From assembly GCF_007752535.1 (NCBI RefSeq), contig NZ_CP036426.1:7998001-8062000 (forward strand): 64,000 bases of DNA, given 5' to 3'. The notes under the pieces were generated by a model. That model worked only from the letters and a program-made list of their open reading frames with translations. It did no database searches and was not told the origin of the DNA. The translations under genes were made by a program, and so were the position numbers. Position 1 is the stretch's first letter. Each line of letters starts with the position of its first letter. Origin of the DNA: Tautonia plasticadhaerens (GTDB taxonomy: Bacteria; Planctomycetota; Planctomycetia; Isosphaerales; Isosphaeraceae). Shown here piece by piece: positions 29,301 to 37,865 of the stretch.

Positions 29301-31178
29301 TCACGGGAACAGCGGCTGCCGCTCCGGCCCCGGCCGCCGCCAGACCCGGCAGATCGGCCCGCCGACGCGCCGATAGCCCTCCCCCGGCTCGTCGCCCTCG
29401 GTCGCGTAATGGACGTGACCCGAGTCGTGCCGGTACTCGAAGAGCGGCGCGGTGCCGGGGGGAGGGTCGGCGAGATCGGCCGGGAGGGCGTGGAAGATTG
29501 GCTCGGGGTCGTCCGGCCCGCCGATCCGGATCATGCCCTGGTCGCCCACCAGTCGCTCGGCGATCGGCACCGTGCCCTCGGCCTCCCGATCGAGGGCGAA
29601 GAAGGCGATCGACTGCTCGGCGGGCCTCCCGTCCGGCCCCGGACGCAGCCTCGCGTCGCCCATCCGGTAGACGGCGACCGGCAGGTTCAGCCGGGGATCG
29701 TCCAGGTCGAGGCGGTACATGATCTGGTTGTAGTCGTAGCGCGGCGTCGGCGTCCGTGTCCCGGAGAACGTGTGCGTATACGTCCCCTCGAAGTAGATCC
29801 GGCGGCCGCCGTCGGCGTCGAACAGGTGGTGGTGTTTCGGGTTGTAGAAGCTGTAGTCGTCGTGCGTGACGACCTTGCGGGCGAAGGCCCAAGGGCCGAG
29901 CGGCGAGTCGGCCTCGGCGTACCAGACTTCACCCAGGGACGAGCTGCCAAAGAGCTGCGTGGTGATCATCACCCATCGGCCCCGGTGCTCGTTCCGGTTC
30001 ACCGTGCCGGCATGGGCGAAGACAGGCTCGCCCGTCTCGATATCGCGGAGGTTGAGCAAGCCCTCCCCCTCCCCCAGCGTGCCGGCCTCGATCAGTTCCG
30101 CCTGCCGTTTCGGGCCGAGGGCCGTCGCCCCGTCCCGCCATCGGTAGACGGGCCTCCCCCCGGCGTCCCGCTCGACCCGAGGGCCATCCCCATCCGATTC
30201 GAGGCATGTGAAGGCCTGATAGCGCGACGGGTCGGCCATCGCGCCGGGGTCGGCCGGGACCCGGACGAGCGGATAGGGCGTGGCGAAGTAGACCCACGGC
30301 TCGTCGCCGACCCGGAAGGCATGCCCGTCCGGGTGCAGCGTGTCGAGCCCCGGGAAGGCGTCGACCCGCTCGAACCGCCCGGCCTCGTCGTCGAACACGC
30401 AGAGCCCGCGTTCGTACGTCTCCAGCGGCGGCTTGATCTTCGCATAGCCGGCGTAGAGCCGATCGCTCCCCTCGGCGTCGGGCAGGACCACGAACCCGGA
30501 CAGCCAGGTCGGCCCGTCGCCGGGCATCCGGGCCATCTCCCGGGAGAATCCGTTTTCATCGACGAAGTAGTCCAGGTCGATCCCGATGCCCGGGTCGAGG
30601 CCCCCCTCCGAGGGCAGCCCCGAGGTCGCCCCCGACATGTGGAAATTCCCCAGCGGGTAGGCCGGTCGGCTGGTGTCCCCCCAGAACCACCAGAGCTTGC
30701 CGCGATACGGGACGGTGAAGACGCTATCCTGGCCGAACACCTTGCCCGCCATCAGCGGTTCCTCGATCGGCGCCTCGCGGCCGAGCCGGACGGTGTCGGC
30801 GTAGATCCCGCCCCCGGTGACCCGGTAGAGCCGTTCGGCGACGTTGACCCTCGGCAATTCCAGCCTCGCCGCCCCCCCCGGCTCGACCCTCAGCCGCACT
30901 CCCCGGTAGCCGAAGCCGTCGGCCGGGTATTCGTATCCGTGGCTTGAGACGTGGAAATAGACCTCCTGCCCCATCAGCTCCGGCGCATCGATCGCCGCGA
31001 GCCCGGCGCTGTCGGTGTCGTATCGCAGGTTGTGGACCGTCCTCAGCTCGACCATCGGGACGCCCCGCCCGGTCTCCGCGTCCACCACCTCCACGGCGAA
31101 CGGCTCGCCCCGCTGGACCGCGGGCGGGGCGGGGGCGATCAGGAACAGCAGCGAGGGAATCAGGGCCGCGTGGCTCAT
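29301..31178 (-). CDS. Large secreted protein, propeller-like (DUF4185-like)
   Basis: A 625-residue protein with a signal peptide (HAALIPSLLFLIAPAPPAVQ). An N-terminal beta-sandwich-like part (about 25-110) recalls carboxypeptidase-regulatory modules (VEVVDAETGRGVPMVELRT). The large C-terminal part contains repeated beta/Trp motifs: KLWWFWGDTSRPAYPLG, YAGYAKIKPPLETYERG and FYNPKHHHLFDADGGRRIYF. The WFWGDT motif and blade-like spacing resemble DUF4185 and GH43-like five-bladed propellers, but catalytic carboxylates cannot be assigned. Function unknown. It is not in an obvious operon. Confidence 0.75.
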   Translation of the reverse strand: MSHAALIPSLLFLIAPAPPAVQRGEPFAVEVVDAETGRGVPMVELRTVHNLRYDTDSAGLAAIDAPELMGQEVYFHVSSHGYEYPADGFGYRGVRLRVEPGGAARLELPRVNVAERLYRVTGGGIYADTVRLGREAPIEEPLMAGKVFGQDSVFTVPYRGKLWWFWGDTSRPAYPLGNFHMSGATSGLPSEGGLDPGIGIDLDYFVDENGFSREMARMPGDGPTWLSGFVVLPDAEGSDRLYAGYAKIKPPLETYERGLCVFDDEAGRFERVDAFPGLDTLHPDGHAFRVGDEPWVYFATPYPLVRVPADPGAMADPSRYQAFTCLESDGDGPRVERDAGGRPVYRWRDGATALGPKRQAELIEAGTLGEGEGLLNLRDIETGEPVFAHAGTVNRNEHRGRWVMITTQLFGSSSLGEVWYAEADSPLGPWAFARKVVTHDDYSFYNPKHHHLFDADGGRRIYFEGTYTHTFSGTRTPTPRYDYNQIMYRLDLDDPRLNLPVAVYRMGDARLRPGPDGRPAEQSIAFFALDREAEGTVPIAERLVGDQGMIRIGGPDDPEPIFHALPADLADPPPGTAPLFEYRHDSGHVHYATEGDEPGEGYRRVGGPICRVWRRPGPERQPLFP

Positions 31179-31416
31179 GCGTCATCCTGTGGGTGCTGGG
31201 AGTCGAGCGAGGCCGTCGAGGGCCCGGCGAGTTTGCCGCCCCCCCCGCCCGACGTGGGAATCATCGGGATGCGTGCCGGCGTGGTGTCGGCGTCATCTCC
31301 TGGATCGGTGCCCGGGCCGACGGGCGGGGGCCGACCGCTGGCCCGGGTACCGCGACGGGATCGAGCTGCCGGGATCGTGCGCCGACCGGGCGACCCGACC
31401 GGCGGGTCGTGCCACC

Positions 31417-31863
31417 TCATGCCCCGTCCCGGGTCGGTCCCGGCCCCGGCCGATGCGAGTCGCGGCGGAGCCACTGGATCCGGACGTGGATGTTCCAGAC
31501 GGGGTCGCCCTTGGCCTCCCGGCCGCAGTCGACCGCCCAGCCGAAGAACCTGGACAGCCTCTCGACGGCGACCCCGGCGCCCTCGTCCAGCCGGACCGAC
31601 CCGAGGCGTTCGAGATCCCCCCGGATCTCGAACGATCGCGACAACGCCGGCTCGACCGGGAAATCCAATTCGAGGAGGTCGGTGAGCGCCGGCACGTCCC
31701 CTCGCCATCCCTCCCGCCGGAGCTGGGCGGCGAGCTCCCGCCAGTGGTCCGGGAGGACTGTCTCCCCGAACCCATATGCCGACCAGTCGTCCGACGGCGT
31801 TCCTCCCGGCCGTCGGATGCGACGCTCGGAGCCGATCCGGCAGAAAATCACGCCCCCTGGCAT
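31417..31863 (-). CDS. Hypothetical protein
   Basis: A 148-residue soluble protein beginning MPGGVIFCRIGSERRIRRPG, with AGAGGGA a few bases before the ATG at 31863. An upstream in-frame ATG exists at 31992 but lacks a ribosome site. It contains a DDWSAYGFGETVLPDHWREL stretch and Trp-containing segments near the C-terminus (SRFFGWAVDCGREA, VWNIHVRIQWLRR). No signal peptide, membrane segment or known motif. I do not recognise a family; coding potential is supported by the ribosome site and by amino acid composition unlike the surrounding artefact frames. Confidence 0.55.
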   Translation of the reverse strand: MPGGVIFCRIGSERRIRRPGGTPSDDWSAYGFGETVLPDHWRELAAQLRREGWRGDVPALTDLLELDFPVEPALSRSFEIRGDLERLGSVRLDEGAGVAVERLSRFFGWAVDCGREAKGDPVWNIHVRIQWLRRDSHRPGPGPTRDGA

Positions 31864-32283
31864 GGTCCCTCTGCGGGGGAGTCCCGCCCTCCGATCGGTT
31901 TCGGAGCCACTTCGGCCCCCCCGGGCAACCCCGCCGACGTCCCGGAGGTTGCGGGCATCGTACCATTTTACCCCGGGCGAACGGCGTCCCATCCCACGTC
32001 GGGGGGGTGATCTCCCTCGACGGACCGGGAGGATCGGACTTCACGCGCCCAAGCACGCCGACGGTCGGGCGAGGAGCCCCGGTCGTCTACGCGGGGGGAT
32101 CGCCAGAGGTCGAGCCCCCGGGGGTGCCGCCCCCGGGCGACCCCGGAGTCGGAAACGACCTCGGGGGAAATACCGGTCATGGTACCCCTCCTCGGGCGGG
32201 ACGGGCCCGATCCCTCGGGTCGACGAACCGGCCTCCGGGCCGGGAAGGGCGGGCACGACGCCGAACGCCGGCGCCGGGCCCCG
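31864..32283. other. Gene-free spacer
   Basis: About 420 bases between the hypothetical gene and the nitrilase gene. Includes an AT-richer spot near 31955-31975 (CGTACCATTTTACCCC) that could be the promoter of the hypothetical gene. No RNA gene, repeat or convincing small open frame is seen. Confidence 0.35.
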
Positions 32284-33297
32284 TCAGCCTTCGTTGCCCC
32301 CCTCACCCTCGCGACCCTGCGACCCCGCGAGGGGCCCTCCTGCCGGGGGCGGCGGATCGAAGGTCCCCAGCTCGGCCTCGCAGGCCACCGGCTTGGGCCG
32401 GGTGTCGACGAGCAGGCGGAACACGTCGGGCCGGGCATAGTGGCCGACGGCGTCGAAGTCGTACTTGGCCCGGGGGATGAGCGACAGGTCGAGGTCGGCG
32501 GCGAGGATGCACGGGCCGTCGAAGTCCGGCCCGGCCAGGACCCGGCCCAGCGGGTCGACGATGCACGAGCCCCCCCCGCAGAGGACGGCGTCGGGGGCGA
32601 GGTCCCCCTCGATCGGGTAGTCGTCCGGATAGTCCGACCGCCGGGCGAACTGGTTGCACGAGAGGACGAAGCAGCGCCCCTCCAGGGCGATGTGCCGCAT
32701 GGTGGCCGTCCAGGACTCCCTCGCGTCGGCGGTGGGGGCGATGTAGAGCTGGATGCCTTGCGCATAGAGGTGCATACGCAAGAGGGGCATGTAGTTCTCC
32801 CAGCAGATCGCCGCCCCGATCCGGCCGAGCGGGGTGTCGATCACCGGCAGGGTCGAGCCGTCCCCGAAGCCCCAGACCAACCGCTCGGCCGCCGTGGGCA
32901 TGAGCTTGCGGTGCTTGCCGAGCAACTCGCCGCCCGGCCCGAAGAACAGGACGGCGCAGTAGAGCGTGCCGCCGTCGCGCTCGACCACGCCGACGGCGAG
33001 GTGGACCGAGGCCGCCTTCGCCGCCCCGCCGATCGCCGAGCAGGCCGGGCCGGGCACGTCGACCGACGCCTCCCAGTAGCGTCGATACCAGTCCCTCCCC
33101 TCGGGGGTCCGCCAGCCGACCCGGGCGCCGAAGTCCAGCCCTCGGGGGTAGGCCGGGACGAACGCCTCGGGGAAGACGACAAGACTCGCCCCGTTGGCGG
33201 ACGCCTCGATCGCCAGCGACCGGAGGAGGTCGATGGCACCGTCCCGGTCGAACGCCGGGGGGGCGGCCTGCACCACGGCGGCCCGGATCACCGACAT
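32284..33297 (-). CDS. Nitrilase
   Basis: A 337-residue carbon-nitrogen hydrolase of the nitrilase branch, converting nitriles to carboxylic acids and ammonia. The catalytic triad is present: Glu44 in VVFPEAFVPAYPRG, Lys131 in GKHRKLMPT and Cys165 in GAAICWENYMPL; CWEN is diagnostic of nitrilases rather than amidases. The length agrees with aliphatic or aryl nitrilases (about 320-360). The C-terminal tail is Gly/Pro/Glu-rich. It ends 37 bases downstream of the desaturase gene on the same strand, so the two may share a transcript, though no metabolic link is evident. Confidence 0.92.
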   Translation of the reverse strand: MSVIRAAVVQAAPPAFDRDGAIDLLRSLAIEASANGASLVVFPEAFVPAYPRGLDFGARVGWRTPEGRDWYRRYWEASVDVPGPACSAIGGAAKAASVHLAVGVVERDGGTLYCAVLFFGPGGELLGKHRKLMPTAAERLVWGFGDGSTLPVIDTPLGRIGAAICWENYMPLLRMHLYAQGIQLYIAPTADARESWTATMRHIALEGRCFVLSCNQFARRSDYPDDYPIEGDLAPDAVLCGGGSCIVDPLGRVLAGPDFDGPCILAADLDLSLIPRAKYDFDAVGHYARPDVFRLLVDTRPKPVACEAELGTFDPPPPAGGPLAGSQGREGEGGNEG

Positions 33298-33334
33298 CGT
33301 CGCCTCCTCCTCCCCAAGGCGGGTGGACCGGGGA

Positions 33335-34444
33335 TCAGGCGGCCTCCGCCCTGATCGGCCGCCAGTCGGCGTCGACCGCCCCCCCCTCGGCCAAGGGGCC
33401 CGACACGGGCGAGGAGAGCAGGTCGAGCAGCGAAGGCCCGCCCGTCCCCCTCCTCCGGAAGAAGTAACCCTGGCAGACCACCACCCGATCCCGGTAGGGC
33501 GCCCACCGGCCGAGGGTCGCGTGGGCCTCGGGCAACCGATGATGAGGAATGCTCATGAACAGGTGATGCGTCAGGTGGAAATCCTGTCCGTAGGGGAAGA
33601 CGCAGAACCGAAGGAGCGGGTGGACCCGGAAGACCCGTGAGTTCGTCAGGTCGCCGGCATCGGGGGCGTTGGCGTGGTGGGCGACCTCTCGGAGTTGCAT
33701 CAGCATCGGATAGAAGGTCAGGAGGGGGAGCACCCAGAAGAGGAAGAACACCGGCCAGGCGCCGGCCAGGTGCACCGCCGCCAGGACCGCCAGCCAGTAT
33801 GCCCCCCGCATCCGCCTCGCCACCGACGTCCGGTAGGCCGCCGAAGGCACACCCGAATCCGCCGGGGGCCCCAGGTTCGCCGCCTTCGCCCGGCCGATCA
33901 GGTAGCCGATCACGGCCGGAGGCCAAAGCGCCCGCAGGACGTACCGCCGCCAGAACCCCAGCTTCGGGATCGGGAACCGGTGCGGCTCCGGGTGATTCAG
34001 GCGGATCAGGTCCGAGTCACGTTCCGGGTCGTTGACGTGCCGGTGATGGCCCCAGTGGGCGGCCCGGTAGCGCTGGGTGATCGCCACGAGGGGGAACATC
34101 AGCAGCAGGTCGCCGGCCAGCTCGTTCGCCAGCCGGTTTCGGAACAGGACGAAGTGGCTCGCCTCGTGCGCCAACCCCGAGATCCGGTGCTGCACCACCG
34201 CCACCCCGGACGCCACGAGGAGCGCGATCGCCACGAAGCCCGGCCCCCCGACCCTCCCGGCCGACCACGCCGAGACCGCCGTCGCCCCCCCCGCCAGCAG
34301 CAGGGCGAGCAGGGCGTAATCCCGGCCGATGCAGGCCAGGTTGGTCCGGTCGTCCGGCCGGGAGAGGGCCAGCAACGCCCGCCGGGCCTGGTCCCATGAC
34401 AGGTCGGCCTCAAGACCGGGATTGGTGTCGGCGTCGGTACCCAT
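33335..34444 (-). CDS. Membrane fatty acid desaturase
   Basis: A 369-residue integral membrane di-iron enzyme introducing double bonds into acyl chains. Three histidine boxes are visible: HEASH at about 92-96, HWGHHRH at about 130-136 and HLTHHLF at about 292-298; an additional HH lies in EVAHHANAP. Hydrophobic segments flank these boxes in the order expected for the family (LLALLLAGGATAVSAW, FVAIALLVASGVAVV, YWLAVLAAVHLAGAWPVFFLFWVLPLL). With the GT21-like enzyme upstream, it suggests a small membrane-lipid group. The substrate class (acyl-lipid, sphingolipid or carotenoid-type) cannot be decided from sequence alone. Confidence 0.9.
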   Translation of the reverse strand: MGTDADTNPGLEADLSWDQARRALLALSRPDDRTNLACIGRDYALLALLLAGGATAVSAWSAGRVGGPGFVAIALLVASGVAVVQHRISGLAHEASHFVLFRNRLANELAGDLLLMFPLVAITQRYRAAHWGHHRHVNDPERDSDLIRLNHPEPHRFPIPKLGFWRRYVLRALWPPAVIGYLIGRAKAANLGPPADSGVPSAAYRTSVARRMRGAYWLAVLAAVHLAGAWPVFFLFWVLPLLTFYPMLMQLREVAHHANAPDAGDLTNSRVFRVHPLLRFCVFPYGQDFHLTHHLFMSIPHHRLPEAHATLGRWAPYRDRVVVCQGYFFRRRGTGGPSLLDLLSSPVSGPLAEGGAVDADWRPIRAEAA

Positions 34445-34619
34445 GGTCGATCCCGGGGTGCGGGCGGGGCGGATCGGGCGGGGCCGGCCTTACCGCCCGG
34501 CGTCGGGCGAAGGGTCCCAAAGTCGACCCCGAATCCTCATCGCTGGATTCGACCGACCGGCCCGACCCCGTCCACCCGATCGCCCCGGCCGGGTCGCCCC
34601 CGGTTCGGGCTGTGCCGTC

Positions 34620-34814
34620 TCAGCGGGCCGTACCGCCACCACCTCCCGAGTCCTCCCCCCTCGCCCGTTGCTCCTCAACGGCCGGGGCCTCGACGCGTGC
34701 CTTGCCGTCCTCGGCCCCGGGAGACTCGTCGTTGGCCCCGTGCATCACCGGTTTGGGGCCGAAGATCTTGTCGAAATTCGGGAAGCCATACTTGCGGACG
34801 ATCGGGCCACTCAT
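34620..34814 (-). CDS. Small conserved protein MSGPIVRKYGFP type
   Basis: A 64-residue protein beginning MSGPIVRKYGFPNFDKIFG and ending in a Glu/Gly/Ala-rich disordered tail. AGGAG lies 13 bases upstream of the ATG at 34814. The front 25 residues look constrained (basic, aromatic, Gly-Pro turns) while the tail looks free. From memory, short proteins with this opening occur repeatedly in planctomycetes, but their role is not known. It sits between the GT21-like gene (91 bases upstream on the same strand) and the desaturase gene. Confidence 0.65.
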   Translation of the reverse strand: MSGPIVRKYGFPNFDKIFGPKPVMHGANDESPGAEDGKARVEAPAVEEQRARGEDSGGGGGTAR

Positions 34815-34904
34815 GGTCGGAGATGTCTCCTCGGGATCTTGCGATGCGAACCGCGAACGCCCGTTGAGGTCGCCCCACCGCACCGGGGTGGGGCGATCGA
34901 CGGC

Positions 34905-36137
34905 TCAGGAGCCCCGGGGCATCGGGCCGTGGGGGCCCCGGGAGCGGAGGCGGCGGATGTTGCGGACCCGCTGGTGGACCTGCCTGGGCACCCTCGCCAC
35001 CCTCAGGCGGGTGAACCGGCCGATGATCAACCGGTTGCCCCGCCAGATGACCCGGGGGTTGATCAGGGCGTCGAACCAGATCGGCATCAGGAACAGGTCC
35101 TTGATCGGGCTCAGGGCCAGGGCCTTCCAGCCGGGGGTCTCCCCCCTCAGCAGCTTCGACTGCGCCGCGTCCCGGAACACCCCCAGGCCGATCAACGCCA
35201 GCAGGCCGCCCCAGGCGACCCCCGAATCGTCCGAGAACGCCCAGGCCAGGCCCACCGTCGAGAGGTTGGCCAGCGGCTCGATCGCGAAGAGCGGCCCGGC
35301 CATCTGCCGGCGGATCTTGAACCAGCGCGAGTGGCGGTTCAGGAACCAGCGGAGGCCCCGGTCGCTGTTGACGTTCTCGATCACGTGGTGGCTCAGGCGG
35401 ATCGAGTAGCCGGCCCGCCGGACCCTCAGGCCGATCGCCTGGTCCTCGGCCAGCAGGTTCCGCACCGAGGCGAACCCGCCGATCGCCTCCAGCACCCGCA
35501 CCGGCAGCAGCATCGACTTGCCGACCACGCAGGTCAGCCCCATCGCGTTGCCCCAGGCCACGTTGCCGGCCACGAACCCGTTGAGCTGCAGGTTCTCCAA
35601 CGCCGCGCCGAAGGTCCGCTCGCCGACCCCGGTGAAGATGTTCGTCACCAGCCCGACCCCCGGCTCGCCGAGGTAGCAGGCCGTCTCCCGGAGGTACTCC
35701 GGCCTCACGCGGACGTTGGAGTCGCTGATCAGGATGACGTCGTGCCTGCGGAAGCGGTCCATCATCGCCAGGCTCTCGACCTTCGGGTTCAGGCCGAAGG
35801 CGGAGCAGCCGACGATCAGCTCGGCGTCCCGCCCGGGGAACTCGGCGAGCAGGCGGCGGACGACCTCGATCGCCGGGTCCAGGGGGTCGGCCACGCAGAA
35901 GAGCAGCTGGTATTCGGGGTAATCCAGCCGGAAGAAGCTGCGCAGGTTCTCCTCCAGGCCCTCGTCCAGCCCCTTGAGCGGCTTGTAGATCGAGACCGCC
36001 GGCGTGTAATCGGCCAGGTGCCGACGGCGCCCCCGTCGGGTCATCAGCAGCAGGGCGACCGCCGGGACGACCGTCGTGAACACGGCCACGCTCGCCGCCC
36101 CGATCAGCAACAGGCTACCGCCGCTCAGGTCTATCAT
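34905..36137 (-). CDS. Ceramide glucosyltransferase-like GT21 enzyme (HpnI-like)
   Basis: A 410-residue membrane glycosyltransferase of the ceramide-glucosyltransferase/HpnI group. An N-terminal helix (LLIGAASVAVFTTVVPAVALLL) is followed by a GT-A domain with YKPLKGLDEGLEENL, the aspartates in ISDSNVRV and LLAEDQAIG, and the (Q/R)xxRW-type motif RHSRW. C-terminal hydrophobic segments follow. HpnI adds N-acetylglucosamine to bacteriohopanetetrol and eukaryotic homologues glucosylate ceramide; which acceptor is used here is open. No hopanoid gene is adjacent, but a desaturase and a ceramidase-like gene lie within 9 kb, making a glycolipid role plausible. Confidence 0.85.
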   Translation of the reverse strand: MIDLSGGSLLLIGAASVAVFTTVVPAVALLLMTRRGRRRHLADYTPAVSIYKPLKGLDEGLEENLRSFFRLDYPEYQLLFCVADPLDPAIEVVRRLLAEFPGRDAELIVGCSAFGLNPKVESLAMMDRFRRHDVILISDSNVRVRPEYLRETACYLGEPGVGLVTNIFTGVGERTFGAALENLQLNGFVAGNVAWGNAMGLTCVVGKSMLLPVRVLEAIGGFASVRNLLAEDQAIGLRVRRAGYSIRLSHHVIENVNSDRGLRWFLNRHSRWFKIRRQMAGPLFAIEPLANLSTVGLAWAFSDDSGVAWGGLLALIGLGVFRDAAQSKLLRGETPGWKALALSPIKDLFLMPIWFDALINPRVIWRGNRLIIGRFTRLRVARVPRQVHQRVRNIRRLRSRGPHGPMPRGS

Positions 36138-36272
36138 GATCGGCCGATCCTTGGCGGGCCTCGCCGCCGACGGTGCAGGGAAGGAAGGGGAAGGGGCTCG
36201 GGCCCCGTGGCGAGCGTCGCCACCCGATCGTCCGACCGCTCCAATCCGATCCGATCCGCCCGCCTCGTCAGT

Positions 36273-36731
36273 CTAGTCCTCGGGCGTATACCGCAGCTCC
36301 ATCGGCGACTGGCAGCACGGGCAGGGCTGGTCGTAGCGGACGCTGATCGTGCAAATGTCGCAGTAGTACTCGGGCGTCCGCAGCTCGCCGGACCCATCCT
36401 CGACCCGCGCCGAGACGACCTGCAAGTAGGGCAGGCCCTCCATCGTCCTCGCCACCAGCTCGGCCGGCCGGTCGCGGAGCCGATCGTCCTCGAAGAACGC
36501 CCGGCTCCCCACGTTATACAGCAGCGGGACGACCCCCCCGCCCTCCTTGCGCAGCACCACCTGGCCCTCGATCGGCCCCTGCTGCTCCGGCACCCCGAAC
36601 GAGCCGAGCACCTCGACCAGCCGCACCACCTCGCCGCGCAGGGTCACGGTCTCCGGCCCCCCCCCGGCCACCTCATCGGCCGGGATCGGGGACAGGGCGA
36701 CGACCAGGGCGGGGACAATCCATGCGATCAT
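36273..36731 (-). CDS. Exported protein with C-terminal zinc-ribbon-like motif
   Basis: A 152-residue protein with an N-terminal signal-like helix (MIAWIVPALVVALSPIPADE), a beta-rich middle (TLRGEVVRLVEVLG, EGQVVLRKEGGGVVPLLYN) and a C-terminal Cys cluster: CDIC, ten residues, then CPCC. This pattern resembles a zinc ribbon or rubredoxin-like knuckle, which is unusual after an export signal. The ATG at 36731 is chosen because the hydrophobic segment begins there. No family is recognised; metal binding is inferred from the cysteine spacing. Confidence 0.65.
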   Translation of the reverse strand: MIAWIVPALVVALSPIPADEVAGGGPETVTLRGEVVRLVEVLGSFGVPEQQGPIEGQVVLRKEGGGVVPLLYNVGSRAFFEDDRLRDRPAELVARTMEGLPYLQVVSARVEDGSGELRTPEYYCDICTISVRYDQPCPCCQSPMELRYTPED

Positions 36732-37307
36732 GCCGATCTCACCAGGCAAGTGGGATCTCCGGGTGACTCCCCCAATCATATCGGACGGGCGGGCGCCGGC
36801 AACCGAAAATCATCCCAATCGGGGGCCGTTCGCGGGGGGCAAGTCCCCGGACCCCGCCGCCCCCGGGGAGGGGGTGGTCGTCGGCCGCAGCAAGACGTGC
36901 TGATCCCGATGCCCGAGTCCTGCCGCCCCTCCTAGATCCCGGGGAAGACGGGGCACGGGACCGGGCCCCCGATCTCGCGGCGGCAAGCATCGGGCTCCGA
37001 CCCCCACATCCCCCCCGTCGGCAGATCCCGCCCCGGTCGCCCGCCCGCACACGATCGATGTCCCGGATGGCCCGGTCCTGGTCGAACTCCCGGACCAGCG
37101 TGGGGAGAAACAACGGGCCTCCTCGCCGCCGAATCCGGCCTCCCCCGGAGGTGTTGCCGGGCTCTTCGACGAGACGGCGGCCGATTTCCGATCGATACGC
37201 CCGCCCCGAAAAACGAGGACGCCCAGGCTCCGGGGCAGATCCCCGAGGCCTGGGCGGGAGTGACGGTCGATCTCGGTCAGAAGGACGGGCCGGCGAATCG
37301 GCGGCGC
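36732..37307. other. Gene-free spacer containing a terminator
   Basis: About 575 bases between the secreted repeat-protein gene and the zinc-ribbon gene, both on the minus strand. Apart from the terminator at 37209-37255 no gene, RNA or repeat is convincing; the open frames are Arg/Gly/Pro-rich. Confidence 0.4.
37209..37255 (-). terminator. Probable intrinsic terminator of the repeat-protein gene
   Basis: On the minus strand, about 50 bases after the stop codon, GCCCAGGC (37248-37255 complement) pairs with its partner at 37221-37228. The stem is extended by CCCCG/CGGGG around a five-base loop. A run of five T follows seven bases after the stem (37209-37213). Confidence 0.5.
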
Positions 37308-37865
37308 TCAATACTGGCCGGCGGCCTTAGCCGGGGCGGACGGGGCACCCTGCGGCGCGCCCTTGGCCGGCGTGGCCGGGTAGCCCTGGGGGGCCGACTT
37401 GCCCGGGGCCTGCGGGGCGGCGGCCGGGGCCGACTTGCCCGGGGCCTGCGGGGCGGCGGCCGGGTAGCCCTGGGGGGCCGACTTGCCCGGGGCCTGCGGG
37501 GCGGCGGCCGGGGCCGACTTGCCCGGGGCCTGCGGGGCGGCGGCCGGGTAGCCCTGGGGGGCCGACTTGCCCGGGGCCTGCGGGGCGGCGGCCGGGGCCG
37601 ACTTGCCCGGGGCCTGCGGGGCGGCGGCCGGGGCCGACTTGCCCGGGGCCTGCGGGGCGGCGGCCGGGTAGCCCTGGGGGGCCGACTTGCCCGGGGCCTG
37701 CGGGGCGGCGGCCGGGGCCGACTTGCCCGGGGCCTGCGGCATGGGGGCGACCTTACCCGGGGCCTGGGCGGTCGGCATCTGCTTCGACTGGGCGTCGGCC
37801 GACGAGGCGAACAGGCCCATCACCGCGGCCGCGGCCGCGGCGCCAACAATTCGACGGACGAACAT
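37308..37865 (-). CDS. Secreted low-complexity protein with PQAPGKSAP repeats
   Basis: A 185-residue exported protein. The signal peptide (RRIVGAAAAAAVMGLFASSADA) probably ends before Gln26. The mature part is almost wholly nine tandem copies of PQAPGKSAP, each followed by AAA or QGYPAAA, giving 12- and 16-residue units in the order short, long, short, short, long, short, long, short, long. A tail (PAKGAPQGAPSAPAKAAGQY) closes it. One Lys per unit gives a regularly spaced positive charge on an extended Pro/Ala chain, suggesting a cell-wall or polymer-binding spacer. No known family. The ATG at 37865 directly precedes the signal; an upstream in-frame ATG is less likely. Confidence 0.75.
   Translation of the reverse strand: MFVRRIVGAAAAAAVMGLFASSADAQSKQMPTAQAPGKVAPMPQAPGKSAPAAAPQAPGKSAPQGYPAAAPQAPGKSAPAAAPQAPGKSAPAAAPQAPGKSAPQGYPAAAPQAPGKSAPAAAPQAPGKSAPQGYPAAAPQAPGKSAPAAAPQAPGKSAPQGYPATPAKGAPQGAPSAPAKAAGQY
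37371..37739. repeat. Tandem 36/48-base coding repeats
   Basis: Nine in-frame units of 36 or 48 bases encode the PQAPGKSAP repeats of the secreted protein. The copies are almost identical at nucleotide level, implying recent expansion or homogenisation. The copy number may be variable or mis-assembled in short-read data. Confidence 0.85.

Noticed and set aside
36739-37311. Possible minus-strand gene of about 190 codons
   Set aside because: It spans the terminator at 37209-37255 and its translation is Arg/Gly/Pro/Ser-rich without a motif.
37371-37739. Direct repeats resembling a CRISPR or satellite array
   Set aside because: The units are in frame, encode PQAPGKSAP repeats within a secreted protein and have no unique spacers.
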